Of a stretch of 64,000 nt of DNA, positions 1-9,539 are shown in pieces (the first letter of the stretch is position 1; each line of letters starts with the position of its first letter). The notes below the pieces were generated by a model. It was not told the origin of the DNA and did no database searches. It saw nothing but the letters and a program-made list of their open reading frames with translations. The position numbers were made by a program, and so were the translations under genes. Location of the stretch: the NCBI RefSeq assembly GCF_036711975.1, contig NC_091971.1:27721501-27785500 (forward strand), written 5' to 3'. The stretch comes from Onthophagus taurus (taxonomy: Eukaryota; Arthropoda; Insecta; Coleoptera; Scarabaeidae).

Positions 1-149
1 TCGAAATAATACTGTGTTGGTAAATATTTTAAATCACGAGCTGGAATGTTCGCAAATGAGGCGTCTCGTTCATATTTTTTCATAACGCTGTATACTTTCT
101 TGGCAGATGTAAGTGGCCAACACCCAAACACAGTGAACACTTGTTCCAT
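1..149 (-). CDS. partial ORF of the adintovirus-like block, function unknown
   Basis: An ORF begins at an ATG (147-149) and reads leftwards off the window with no stop, giving about 49 codons. It starts MEQVFTVFGCWPL and contains a lysine/tyrosine-rich stretch. It follows the stop of the 200-721 gene by 50 bp on the same strand, so it is probably the next gene of the same viral block. I do not recognise the family. The short visible length is the main doubt. Confidence 0.45.
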   Translation of the reverse strand, partial: MEQVFTVFGCWPLTSAKKVYSVMKKYERDASFANIPARDLKYLPTQYYF

Positions 150-199
150 CGCAACCAGCTCTTAACTATCCCCCATTACGACTTGTCTCTGCTTTATAG

Positions 200-721
200 T
201 CACCGACTGTCTTTTGCATCCTTGTTTTGCACCCCCTCTTCGACAACTTCTTGTAAGTGGCGTACATTGGAAAGAGCGCACATACTTCTTCGTCGCGAGT
301 GAAAAGCACAGCTCGGTATACCCATCTCAAGTTTATAGATACTACCTTCCAACGCAATTATCGGCGCGGAAATAATATGTCTTAAAAATTTAATTTTTTC
401 AGGTCCTTTAACATACACTTTCTTGACATTCCGACACAGATATTTGACTATGGCGTCGAATTCCATTGGATGGATAAAACCAACTTTCCAGTCGATGCAA
501 TGATGATGTATCATTAACCAGTTTGCAGTATTCCTATATTTAGATGGTAATGAAGCTATACTGCTACTCGGTTGAAAAACGTGGTGGGTAATGCATTTGT
601 TACTATCACATGATGCTAATTCTTTAGGTACGAACTGATCTTCGTTGACCATGAAACCTTGTATATCGAGAATTATGTATTGAGTTTTATTTGAATACAT
701 CTTGCTTCCGTACATCAACAC
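200..721 (-). CDS. D-x-QGF family protein, copy 1 (virus/transposon-associated)
   Basis: 173 aa. Motifs in order: ILDIQGF near residues 17-23, KELA near 33, HHVFQP, KKVYVKGPEKIKFL near the middle, then CAFH and CALSNV near the C-terminus. The same motif order occurs in the 149-aa gene at 5794-6243, so the two are paralogues. This family of small proteins recurs in insect genomes beside Polinton/adintovirus-type genes. The spaced acidic and histidine motifs resemble an RNase H-like exonuclease fold, but that is inference. A second Met at residue 8 is an alternative start. The C-terminal tail after CALSNV is longer than in copy 2. The ORF is intact. Confidence 0.7.
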   Translation of the reverse strand: MLMYGSKMYSNKTQYIILDIQGFMVNEDQFVPKELASCDSNKCITHHVFQPSSSIASLPSKYRNTANWLMIHHHCIDWKVGFIHPMEFDAIVKYLCRNVKKVYVKGPEKIKFLRHIISAPIIALEGSIYKLEMGIPSCAFHSRRRSMCALSNVRHLQEVVEEGVQNKDAKDSR

Positions 722-889
722 GATTATCCATACTATGCCGCCGTAAAAATCTGTCGCACAACTTATACTCTACGACTTTTTTTGTTTACGCTGGATATAG
801 AAGTCTCACATTTCGGATGATGAGCTACGGGTGCGATGCGGCTCAGGATCCGATCCAACTACACACTACCAACTCTTCTTTCCCCATAC

Positions 890-2152
890 TCAAGTCATTT
901 GTTTGACGATTTTTGTTAGTGGAGAATATTGAAACGCCTTATCATGTAAAACTAAACAGTATGCTGTGGTACCATCAGAAATCGGATTTTTTGTCGTAAA
1001 TTCTATCCGTATTTCTACCCCACTTTTGTGTGGCGCTTCTGCTTGATATGTACAATCAATTCCAATCAGTGGATAATTTTCAATAAATTGTTTCGGAGTG
1101 AGTAATGGTTCTCCTTCCTTCCCATAGTAGGACTTTTGAAAGCGTGTATACATGTCATATAACACTGCGACACGATTACTATCAAAGTCTACGTTCAGAT
1201 TATCGTATGGGTAGCGTTCACCGTTTAGGAATACCGTCAAATTGGTGAGTTTTACATTATCAAAGGTTGCCATGTTCGCCAACTGTTTTCCTTTCTTCTT
1301 TGTTTGAAACCCAATTATTATAAATCTAGGTGTTTCCAACTGCGGAGCTGTTTTCACAGCCCATGACTGCTTTGTTGTTTGAGGTAAAGAAGGATATACA
1401 TGTACTTCCCAACTGCGAAAAGGTATTTGCAGATCAATATTTCGTCCTGCTATTTTTGTTAGAGCTAATTGTTCTCGTAAGCCTACGGCTAGATGGGGCA
1501 TTCTCCACACAACTTTATCGATTTTTAACTGTAACGGTTCTTGTACCGTATTCACAAGCACATCATTATCATCATTATTACGAATTAACACTAGCTCTTG
1601 TCTCACATTCATCACAATTGTTTTAAAATCTTCAGCAAACCCTATTAATGTCTTTAGCGGTACACTCAATCCAAAATTTCCATTTTTATCCATTATTGCA
1701 CCCGTTACAGGGGATGTTGGGACCACTTGACCTAGCAGATCCTCGCCCATGTTCCAACCTGTGTTCGCCAACTTTATTATATCGTGAGGGGTATACGAAA
1801 AGTATCCTTTCATACATGATGTTAACCCCACGTTTCTCACTCCATCTATTTGAACACCATTTATAAGATAGCGAATATCACTGAACATAAACGCTACAGG
1901 ATTATTTACCAATTTTACAGTTGCACTAGCATCTTTTGTTGCTTTACCACTCGCATCCAGTTTACGTACGCTCCCTTCCACATACAAAAAACTTTCATGA
2001 GGCAATGTGTAATTGTCTATTTCGGGTATGCCTATACGAATTTCATCATTGTTACCGAAGCTAGTAGAACCAAACGGTTGATGGGAATGATATTCGTAAC
2101 TTACAATCGAGTTATCTACTTTTATTTTCTCCGTGACGTTTAAGGACTCCAT
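890..2152 (-). CDS. putative hexon-like major capsid protein (adintovirus/Polinton type)
   Basis: 420 aa, a single open frame starting MESLNVTEKIKVDNS. The composition is beta-rich with few charged runs, and there are conserved-looking segments such as LPHESFLYVEGS near the N-terminus and FRSWEVHVYPSLPQTTK in the middle. I call it hexon-like because it sits directly downstream of a penton-like gene, a protease and a PLA2-domain capsid gene, the usual company of the double-jelly-roll capsid gene in adintoviruses and Polintons. No fold can be proved from sequence alone. Role if correct: icosahedral shell subunit. There is no frameshift or internal stop, unusual for this window. Alternative: another structural protein of the same element. 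Confidence 0.55.
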   Translation of the reverse strand: MESLNVTEKIKVDNSIVSYEYHSHQPFGSTSFGNNDEIRIGIPEIDNYTLPHESFLYVEGSVRKLDASGKATKDASATVKLVNNPVAFMFSDIRYLINGVQIDGVRNVGLTSCMKGYFSYTPHDIIKLANTGWNMGEDLLGQVVPTSPVTGAIMDKNGNFGLSVPLKTLIGFAEDFKTIVMNVRQELVLIRNNDDNDVLVNTVQEPLQLKIDKVVWRMPHLAVGLREQLALTKIAGRNIDLQIPFRSWEVHVYPSLPQTTKQSWAVKTAPQLETPRFIIIGFQTKKKGKQLANMATFDNVKLTNLTVFLNGERYPYDNLNVDFDSNRVAVLYDMYTRFQKSYYGKEGEPLLTPKQFIENYPLIGIDCTYQAEAPHKSGVEIRIEFTTKNPISDGTTAYCLVLHDKAFQYSPLTKIVKQMT

Positions 2153-2179
2153 TTATAGTAGTTGAAAACCTAAGTTGCT

Positions 2180-2323
2180 TTAATACTGACGATTGACGCG
2201 TGTTAACTGGGTAGTTGATTTTCGCTTACTGTTAGGTTTTACATCCTTTCGTACCGTTTTATACATTACTCTATCACCCAGACTTTCCTGTGCTTTTCTT
2301 CGAACGTCGTACACTATACCCAT
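2180..2323 (-). CDS. 47-aa basic peptide in the viral block
   Basis: A short ORF lies in the gap between the penton-like and hexon-like genes on the same strand: ATG at 2321-2323, TAA at 2180-2182. It starts MGIVYDVRRKAQ and is rich in Arg and Lys (about 13 of 47), with a basic KPNSKRK stretch. A small basic protein at this place recalls the core peptides (pX/mu-like) of adenovirus-related viruses, but that rests on size, charge and position only, not homology I can show. Confidence 0.45.
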   Translation of the reverse strand: MGIVYDVRRKAQESLGDRVMYKTVRKDVKPNSKRKSTTQLTRVNRQY

Positions 2324-2340
2324 ATTAAATACCCTACTAC

Positions 2341-3096
2341 TCACACCGATTTCAAGTGCACTCTCACGGTCACTTCTTCGTCTCTGAAGTTTACCAACTG
2401 ACCGTCCTGATCAAGTATGCGTACTATTAAGGTGCTAATCACGTTCGTTATAACAGGTAAGTAAATCGGTTGTTGCGGAGCTTCTATTATTTTAAAACCA
2501 GCCGGTACGTTCGAGAAGAAATGATACAACACGTGCATGGGTTGCCCATTCGTATACGATCCGGAGCTCAAATTACAATAAATTTGTAATGCATTCGTTT
2601 TATTTATATTCACGATATGATCCGATTCTGTTATCGTGTTTTTAGGTATAACTTTAGGGTTAAAACCAAGTAAGGAACCGATTGAATTATCGCTAGCAAA
2701 ATTTATTCGCCGGTTTGTTTTTATCTCAGCACGTTGCGTATTATTATTACCTCTTATGCGTATCTGTGTACCCGGTGTAGTCACGCTGAGAATATTCCTC
2801 GCTGTTAATGTTTTTTTAACGTATTCGTTAATATCGTTAACATCGTATGTTCCTAGCGGTATTTCAATATTCTGTGTAAAATTTCCCATATGATCTTCAT
2901 ATTGTAAAATATTGTTTGTTGAATCGATATTAGGTAACGTATTGAACGTTTCGAAATTTAAAAGAGCTAACTCGTATGTACCGAGTTCATTCAAATAAAT
3001 CGGTGGGTTAAAGTTATAAGACAACTCCGATGCCCTTCCGGTGAGCGTAAATGTATAACTTGTATGTATTGTATCTTGTTCCATTGTTGCTCTCAA
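2341..3096 (-). CDS. putative penton-like / minor capsid protein
   Basis: 251 aa, or 247 if the second Met (MEQDTIHTSY) is used. The N-terminal part has a beta-strand pattern with NFNPPIYLNELGTYELALLN, typical of the single-jelly-roll minor capsid (penton) proteins of adintovirus/Polinton elements in my recollection. The middle has GSLLGFNPKVIP and the C-terminus a beta-rich VRVHLKSV end. It lies just downstream of the protease gene (8 bp apart) and upstream of the hexon-like gene, which fits a capsid module. Intact. Penton identity is inference from position and pattern. Confidence 0.55.
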   Translation of the reverse strand: MRATMEQDTIHTSYTFTLTGRASELSYNFNPPIYLNELGTYELALLNFETFNTLPNIDSTNNILQYEDHMGNFTQNIEIPLGTYDVNDINEYVKKTLTARNILSVTTPGTQIRIRGNNNTQRAEIKTNRRINFASDNSIGSLLGFNPKVIPKNTITESDHIVNINKTNALQIYCNLSSGSYTNGQPMHVLYHFFSNVPAGFKIIEAPQQPIYLPVITNVISTLIVRILDQDGQLVNFRDEEVTVRVHLKSV

Positions 3097-3104
3097 GACT
3101 AATC

Positions 3105-3484
3105 TTACACGGATACTTCCTTGGTATTTAAACTATCTAAGAAATGCAAACACAATTGTCCACAATTTGTTTGATCTTCTTTTTGATATCGTCGATAATT
3201 ATACCTCACAATATTTCTCCCCCCATCCGATATAAAATACTTCTCCACTTCAATCGGTGGTCGTAAATCTCCATAACTGTCAAAGTAGTTAACATTTACA
3301 CCATCCTTGTTGTAAGCTGTCCAGTGAGTACCGGGACCCGTACGATTATCAAGAATTATTATCCCACTCTCTCGTTTTCGGATTTTCTTCGGTAAATTGT
3401 TTCTCATGTACACCCCACGAAAGTTTAACAGATCAAGCGCTCGTGCATATCGCCTTAACTCTACATCCGTTAAAGAATGTTGGG
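3105..3484 (-). CDS. adenain-type cysteine protease (C5-like), start uncertain
   Basis: Maturation protease of adenovirus-like capsids. Visible catalytic pattern: GTHWTAY (His), YFDSYGDLRPP (Asp in the expected place), then NCGQLCLHFL (Gly-Gln/Cys box with the nucleophile Cys). The reading frame is open from about 3484 (after a TAA) to the stop at 3105. The first ATG in frame is late (MRNNLPKK, from 3407) and would drop a conserved-looking LTDVELRRYA segment, so the original start has been lost or is non-ATG. About 102-126 aa is short for this family. It begins 10 bp after the PLA2 gene stop and ends 8 bp before the penton-like gene. Confidence 0.7.
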
Positions 3485-3493
3485 GTATTTTTA

Positions 3494-4396
3494 TTAGTTT
3501 TTTGCTACAGTTTTATAACCACAACCCTTTTTATATGGATTAATAAACATTCCTGTACCAATTTTGTTCGCCCTCTTGGTGCGTTTTAGTCGCTTTGATT
3601 TTCGTGATACCGTTTTCATGACTAGTCCGCAACCTTGCTTATATGGTTTAATATACAAACTGCTGCCGATCGCTTTTGGTTCCATAGCCCGATTGTGACG
3701 TTCGGCTTCTTGTAACTGCTCCCTTGTTATTTTTGCTTCGTTTACGGTTTTTGCAATAGCTGCTGCACCTCCGCCTAAAGAACCGAGAGCACCCAAAGCT
3801 GCAAGTATTAAGGGTAAAAAACCTCCCGTCTTGGGAATCTTGATTATTTTTCCGCGCGGTTTAAGTATTCTACCTTGATAAGGTTTCAACAGATTGTAAC
3901 CCACTTGTACATCTCCCTTTGAATTCGTACTGTTGGTCTGTGCAATCGCTCGCCGCACTAAGTTCATTGCCTGCGTAAACGACAACTTACCGCCACGTTT
4001 CAACTTCTGACGAGTTGTCCCTCTACGTCTTAGGGCACGAATTTGCATTCCCATACCCATTATTGTTTTTCCTTTCATTATCGTTGACACTAATGCCGAC
4101 GATAGTCGCTCTCCTAAGCTTGCGTCTTTACTTCTCAACCGCTCTTTCGCTGTCTTATACAACTCTTTATCGGCTATGTGTCGCTCAGCTAAATTCGATG
4201 TCGCTGCGTAGGCAATATTATGCTTTTTACAGGCGTCGTCTAATTTATTCACTCCCTGATCTCCACGAACTAATCTCTTTACCAATTTGGTTCCCGGACC
4301 GCAATAATTATAACCTGGCAAATGTAGTTCTATCGGAAGCTTATTGATTAATGTATTCACAATACCTCGACCAGACCGTTTGCTTGATCGATGCAT
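3494..4396 (-). CDS. phospholipase A2-domain capsid protein (parvovirus VP1-like PLA2)
   Basis: 300 aa. N-terminal PLA2-like domain at residues about 22-65: LPGYNYCGPGTKL (calcium-loop Y-x-G-x-G type) then LDDACKKHNIAYA (helix carrying the catalytic His). In active enzymes the His is followed by Asp; here it is Asn (HN), so catalytic activity is doubtful. The middle is basic. A hydrophobic Ala/Gly-rich segment (LPLILAALGALGSLGGGAA) lies near residues 192-212. The C-terminus has two IxPYKxGCG repeats. In adintoviruses and parvoviruses such a domain helps virions leave endosomes; the gene's neighbours (protease, penton-like) support a structural role. ORF intact. Confidence 0.7.
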   Translation of the reverse strand: MHRSSKRSGRGIVNTLINKLPIELHLPGYNYCGPGTKLVKRLVRGDQGVNKLDDACKKHNIAYAATSNLAERHIADKELYKTAKERLRSKDASLGERLSSALVSTIMKGKTIMGMGMQIRALRRRGTTRQKLKRGGKLSFTQAMNLVRRAIAQTNSTNSKGDVQVGYNLLKPYQGRILKPRGKIIKIPKTGGFLPLILAALGALGSLGGGAAAIAKTVNEAKITREQLQEAERHNRAMEPKAIGSSLYIKPYKQGCGLVMKTVSRKSKRLKRTKRANKIGTGMFINPYKKGCGYKTVAKN

Positions 4397-4511
4397 ACTG
4401 TTTCACTGTCCTAACATTCATACCATTATATTTAATAGCTTTCGCACATTATTCGGTGAATATTGGATGGTTAATAATACGCTCACATTTGAAAAAAAAT
4501 ATTTATTTATT

Positions 4512-5165
4512 TTAAGTCATTACATATTTAAATCTTTCATGAAAAATCTTATTTCTAAATTCGCTGCTTAAGTACAGGTGTAACATATCATTTACATAAC
4601 TTATTCTATTCTTAAATCTAAGACGATCTAAATACATTTCCTCCCAATTACACTTTCGTGATTGTCTATACGCATAAGTCCATGCATACATTCTATGCAT
4701 CTCATTTTTACTCTCATCAATCCGCACCTTACCCATGGTTACTGGTTCAAAATGTAAGTCGGCACTTAATCCTATTGCCACACATTTCGTGCGGCTCTTA
4801 TTTAGTGCATACACTGTTTCCGAAAATAGAGGACCTCTACTTGCTCTTACTGTACTGTCCGACATGTTGGTTAAGCTCTCCATGTTATCTATTCTCGAAA
4901 CTACTTCATTATTACCGTTAACACTTTGCGTCATAATAAAAGGGCTTAAGTCTGCAAACGAAACTTTTCCATCAGCGACCGCTTGCATATTGTTACCACA
5001 CTCTATAACTGTATTAAACTTTTCTTGTTTTAACACCTCTTCAGATGCCACGGGTGTCAACGAGGGTTTTATCAGCTTCGGACTTATGCTCGCTTTTTTA
5101 AACACCGCCTGTTGAACCTCGAGACTTCTCTTCGGTGCTTTTGTATATTGTTGTCTGGAACCCAC
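4512..5165 (-). CDS. conserved-looking unknown protein of the viral block
   Basis: 217 aa, starting MGSRQQYTKAPKRSLE. The N-terminal 60 residues are basic and low in hydrophobics. The C-terminal half is rich in Arg/Tyr (RMYAWTYAYRQSRKCNW). No catalytic motif is visible to me. It lies 115 bp upstream of the PLA2-domain gene on the same strand and is intact, so it probably belongs to the same viral transcription block. I do not recognise the family. Confidence 0.5.
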   Translation of the reverse strand: MGSRQQYTKAPKRSLEVQQAVFKKASISPKLIKPSLTPVASEEVLKQEKFNTVIECGNNMQAVADGKVSFADLSPFIMTQSVNGNNEVVSRIDNMESLTNMSDSTVRASRGPLFSETVYALNKSRTKCVAIGLSADLHFEPVTMGKVRIDESKNEMHRMYAWTYAYRQSRKCNWEEMYLDRLRFKNRISYVNDMLHLYLSSEFRNKIFHERFKYVMT

Positions 5166-5309
5166 TAAGTATATATAACATTAATACTTCTGCTGTAAGA
5201 CAAGTGTTTATGGACTTACTTGTTCTGCGTTGTTATGTCACCACTACGTCGGATGATTTCAATGAAACTAATCTTTTATGAACCTCACTTGCTATTTATG
5301 CACATCATT

Positions 5310-5456
5310 TTAGGTGGGGACGTCACGGTCACAATTAAGGTTGACTTCAAGTTCTCCGTTGAAGTCAAAGTAAAGGTCATTGTTCAGGTCAAGGTTACTG
5401 ATCAATGTCATGGTCACTCAACGTGATCTTGACCTGAGGTGAGCTCAAAGTAAATC
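5310..5456. repeat. AGGTCA-rich direct repeat, copy 1
   Basis: About 145 bp matching 6411-6570 in the same orientation with few differences. It carries many AGGTCA-type hexamers in both senses (AAGGTCATTGTTCAGGTCAAGG and similar). With copy 2 it brackets the 5794-6243 gene. The rest of 5166-5793 is AT-rich with nothing else I can support. Confidence 0.7.
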
Positions 5457-5793
5457 CAACCCGGTCATGCTCCACTCCGCCGGGAGCACCCGAGAAGAGC
5501 CATCACTCGACTTGAGTACACCAAAAAGACATCATGAACTGCTAACTCGGGGGCGTCGAGTTGACACCATAAATAATACGTTAAAAAGATATGCAATTAT
5601 TTATCATTTATTAAAGACGAGTTCAATAAATTAAATGAAATTTAATTCGGTTGTTTTTCTTTTCCATTTTATATATTAGGATTAGGAATGTGATACATTT
5701 AAATTGAATAAAAAAAGTCAGTACAATAAAAATTAATTTATTTAAATTTTAAATTTTAACACTAATTTAAATCCATTTTTAAAAATTTCAAAA

Positions 5794-6243
5794 TTAATTA
5801 ACATTTTCAATTGCACAACTGCTTTCCGATTTATAATGATATGCGCAAGAATTTTGACTCAACGAAAGCAAAGGGCAATATATATTATCTTGTAAATTAA
5901 TAATCACTGGCTTTACCGATGATAATAGGTCTCTCAATACCTTTTCTTTTTGAGATCCCTTTACAAACACCACCTCCACTCCGTATGTATGCTGTTCCAG
6001 AATGTCTTTCAGTTGATTATAGGACACATATCCATTCTCGTAATGCAAATGGTGTAAGTTATTCTCCTCCCAACCCACTTGTCGACATTCTCGCTTATTG
6101 AGTCTTTCATAACTTATATCAGGATGAAATATGAAATGGGAAATCGACTCACCATCACCGATAGCCAATTCTTTAACTCGAAATCCCGAAGATAAAGTAA
6201 ACCCTTGCATATCGATGACTTTAATTGGATTTCTCGATGCCAT
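5794..6243 (-). CDS. D-x-QGF family protein, copy 2
   Basis: 149 aa. Motifs: VIDMQGF at residues 9-15, KELAIGDGE, HFIFHPDISYERL, VVFVKGSQKEKVLRDLL, NLQDNIYCPLL, then CAYHYKSESSCAIENV at the C-terminus. It has the same order and spacing as the 200-721 gene but has diverged widely, so duplication is old or both were acquired separately. The spaced D/E/H positions fit an RNase H-like exonuclease fold (inference). It sits at the edge of the viral block, between the two direct repeats. Intact, start ATG at 6241-6243. Confidence 0.65.
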   Translation of the reverse strand: MASRNPIKVIDMQGFTLSSGFRVKELAIGDGESISHFIFHPDISYERLNKRECRQVGWEENNLHHLHYENGYVSYNQLKDILEQHTYGVEVVFVKGSQKEKVLRDLLSSVKPVIINLQDNIYCPLLSLSQNSCAYHYKSESSCAIENVN

Positions 6244-6410
6244 TATATTTAAGCGATGTAAACTGCTTAAAATAGGAGCTACAACTTCCTCAATTTCTTT
6301 ATGTTCACAACACTCTTACTTCAATACTGTTGAACACGATTTTCTATCTGCTATTTAAAGCATACCTCCTCCGAAGTGGGGTTTTCAATGGATTCACGTC
6401 GTGTAACCTT

Positions 6411-6575
6411 CATTTCAGGTCACGTACACGGTCAATGTCATGGTCACAATTAAGGTTGACTTCAAGGTCTCCGTTGAGATCAAAGTAAAGGTCATTGTTC
6501 AGGTCAAGGTTACTGATCAAGGTCATGGTCACTAAACGTGATCTTGACCTGAGGTGAGCTCAAAGTAAAAGTCAT
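6411..6575. repeat. AGGTCA-rich direct repeat, copy 2
   Basis: The same 145-bp unit as 5310-5456, followed by a further partial unit (AAAGTCATTGTTTAGGTCAAGG, to about 6600). TCAAGGTCA, the consensus of FTZ-F1/ERR-type nuclear receptor half-sites, occurs here and in the adjacent hairpin. Whether it binds anything is unknown. Confidence 0.7.
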
Positions 6576-6617
6576 TGTTTAGGTCAAGGTTACTGGTCAA
6601 CGACCCCCTTTGCAATA

Positions 6618-6732
6618 GCCGATTCTGGAACCTCCTCCCAGAACCTCAGGGCAAGGTCAAGGTCATGGTCACTCAACGTGAGCTTGGCCTTGACCTTGAC
6701 CTGAGGTTCTGAGAGGAGGTTCTAGAATCGGC
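6618..6732. repeat. 115-bp near-perfect hairpin at the edge of the viral block
   Basis: The left arm 6618-6662 and right arm 6688-6732 are inverted copies of 45 bp with three mismatches, starting GCCGATTCTGGAACCTCC. The 25-bp loop carries GGTCATGGTCACTCAACGTG. It could be a small foldback element or a remnant of a hairpin viral terminus. Bases 6733-7075 are AT-rich with no gene. Confidence 0.75.
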
Positions 6733-7075
6733 TTTTATCTACTACTCAAATACAATTGCAACGTAAACCTCTTTACATGTTTTTAAAAGACATAACATCA
6801 TAATACCAGCTCAACAAAACAAGTTCTTCCTCTTTCAAATATTTCAATACTGTTCAAAGTTTTTATAATATAAGAAAGATATTATTATTGAAAGAGTTAG
6901 TTTTATATAGTTTTTGCTTGTTTGTGAGTTTGTGCTTATTTGAACTTAACTAAATAAACTTTTAAGCACTGAACTGAATTTCAACAAAAGTGGTTTAATT
7001 TCAGAGTACTACTTAGGTAAATATAACTTTTTGTTAATTTGATTTTGCATTACTAATCAATTTTTATCGTACTAC

Positions 7076-9402
7076 TTGCTACATTTCGACATACTTTTAA
7101 GATATATCACAAATTTAAAAAAGAATACAGAAGCGTCAATAGAAGAGTACAAAACGCTTAATAACCAACTAGCAGTACCTACTAATTTCAACTCGCCATG
7201 TCAGCGCCACAACGAGACAGAGACAGAGGGACGAAATGGGAATCTGGAGCATCAAAATGAAAAAGACAAGCAAAAATGACACTTTTTTATCAAGCGATTT
7301 TTGAATAGCCCTTCCACACCAGAAGCTTCAACACAGACAGATAAATCTTGTGTTGAAGTGTCTGAACAAATTAAAGAAAAAACTATTGAATCTAAATTAG
7401 ATTCTGAATCTCCACAAAGCAGTGTATCTGACAATGAGTGTGAAATAATGTCTTTGGAGATTGACCGAAATGTGGATATTTCAGAGAGAGGAGAGCAAGC
7501 AAATAGTTTAACTGATTTAAATAAATCCATGTTAAGTTCAGATCCAGGGAAATGGGTATTTCCAATATCAAATTCGGAGCGTCATGACTTAGTTCAAAAC
7601 GGTCCTTACCAAAATTTAGAGGTACCTGACCAAAGTTATCCCAAAGACGTTAATAAAAGACATTTTTCAAACTTTCACTTTACCCGTAAATTAAGTAATG
7701 GCGAATCCCAGCATCGTAGATGGTTAGTCTACTCAGTATCTAAAGATAGAGTGTTTTGCTTTCCATGTAGACTGTTTTCACATTTACATTTACAAACACA
7801 AATAATATAAGAAGGATGTTGTAACTGGAAAGATCTAAGCAGGATATTAGAAAGACACGAACAAAGCCAAGGACACATGGAATGCATGTTTAAATGGATG
7901 GAGTTCTATAAAAGAATTAAACATGGAAGAACGATAGACCTGGAAAACGAGAAATTGATTAGAGAGTCTCAAAAACATTGGTATAACTTGTTTGAAAGAT
8001 TGGTTGATATAATAAACTTCTTAGCTTCACATAATATGGCTTTTAGAGGCCATCGAGAATCCCTTCAGCTAAATAAAACTGGAAACAGTGGCAACTTAAT
8101 ACTATATTACAAAAATTTGAGAAACATGACTTAGATATCCAAAACTGTCGTGGACAAGGATACGATAACGGGGCAAACATGATTGGAATAAACAAAGGAG
8201 ATAAAACAAGAATATTGAATATTAATTCAAGAGCATTCTTCACTCCTTGTGGCTGTCACAGTTGGAACTTGTTGTTGGTAGACGCTGCCAAATCTTCAGT
8301 ATTAACCAAAACGTTTTTCGGATTTATTAACAAGATCTATTTGCTCTTTTCAGCATCAACCAAACGTTGGGAATATGTTAAATCTAAATTAAATATTACA
8401 CTGAAGTCTTTATCTGACACAAGGTGGGAGAGTCGAATAGGAGCAATTAAAGTTATTTATTTACAATTCGATAACGTGATCAACTGTGTAAATGACTGTG
8501 AAGCTGTTTTGAAGGAAATGCTAACATTTGAATTTATTGTTGCTATACACGTATGGTACGAGGTTTCATCACGCGTCAATAATATAAGTAAGTTATGGCA
8601 ATCAGTTCAAGTTAACTTGAAAGTGGCTGTTGACACATTGCGTTCCTTTTGCAAGTAGATTCAAGAATACCACAGTACAGGATTTGATATGAGCGTTGCA
8701 GAAGCTCGGCCATTCGTAGAAAAAAGTAATTATGAAATTGCGTCACAATTTCAAGAAAGAAGAGTTGCAAGAAAGAAAAAAATGTTCGATTACGAAGGAA
8801 TAGATGAACCTGTGCAATCCACGGAGACGAGATTTAGAATTGCCTTTTTTAACACAATGGTAGACGCTATCATAGTCGACGTAGAATGTCGATTCAAATC
8901 TCTCAATGAATATTTCGAACGATTTGGTTTTATTTATGACATCAATTATTTAAGATCTTTATGAAAACAAAATCTTCTGAAGCACTGTAATGATCTTGGT
9001 ACAACTCTCAGGGATGGGGAGAACGGTGACATAGAGCCTTTCGAACTCTATGAAGAACTTCAACTTATAAAATCAAATTTGCCAGACTCTGTTCAAGATG
9101 TAGTACAACTAATACAGTACATTGTACAAAATAATTTGCAGGAAATATATCGAAATGTTTACATATCTATTAGGATTATGCTAACAATTCCTGTCAGCAC
9201 GGCTTCTGCCGAAAGAAGCTTCTCAAAGTTAAAATTAATAAAAAACTATTTGAGAAACACAATGAGCCAAGAAAGATTATCTGCGCTATCAATTTTATCA
9301 ATTGAAGCCGAAATAGCAGCAAATAACTTACAAAAAACAAAACAACTTTTGACGACTTATGAACACAAAAAAAAGGAACGATATAGTCGATTAGCAGTTT
9401 AA
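7076..9402 (+). pseudogene. hAT-superfamily transposase (ZMYM1-like), broken and internally deleted
   Basis: Pieces of one protein in order: a low-complexity N-terminus with PSTPEASTQTDKS (7307), a TTF-type zinc finger region (KWVFPISNSERHDLV, then FCFPCRLFSH near 7762), a segment ending at 8134, then DIQNCRGQGYDNGANM (8133-8180), GCHSWNLLLVDAAKSS, DTRWESR, and the C-terminal hAT dimerisation domain PVSTASAERSFSKLKLIKN near 9191. The DNA between GNLI (8100) and DIQNCRGQG joins too early, so a large part of the catalytic domain was deleted there. Several frameshifts and stops follow (7808, 8131, 8656, 8962). The role was cut-and-paste transposition; this copy is dead. I could not find matching terminal repeats. 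Confidence 0.75.
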
Positions 9403-9539
9403 TAACTAACGCAGGTCCTCGGCCGGCCCAGTGAAGACGGATAGGGTTATTTATAAGGCGCCACACAGTTAACCCTGCGTTGTCCACGAACTGTGACGTG
9501 AGGTGGTAAAATGATGCTATCGACACAAGTGGACACAAA

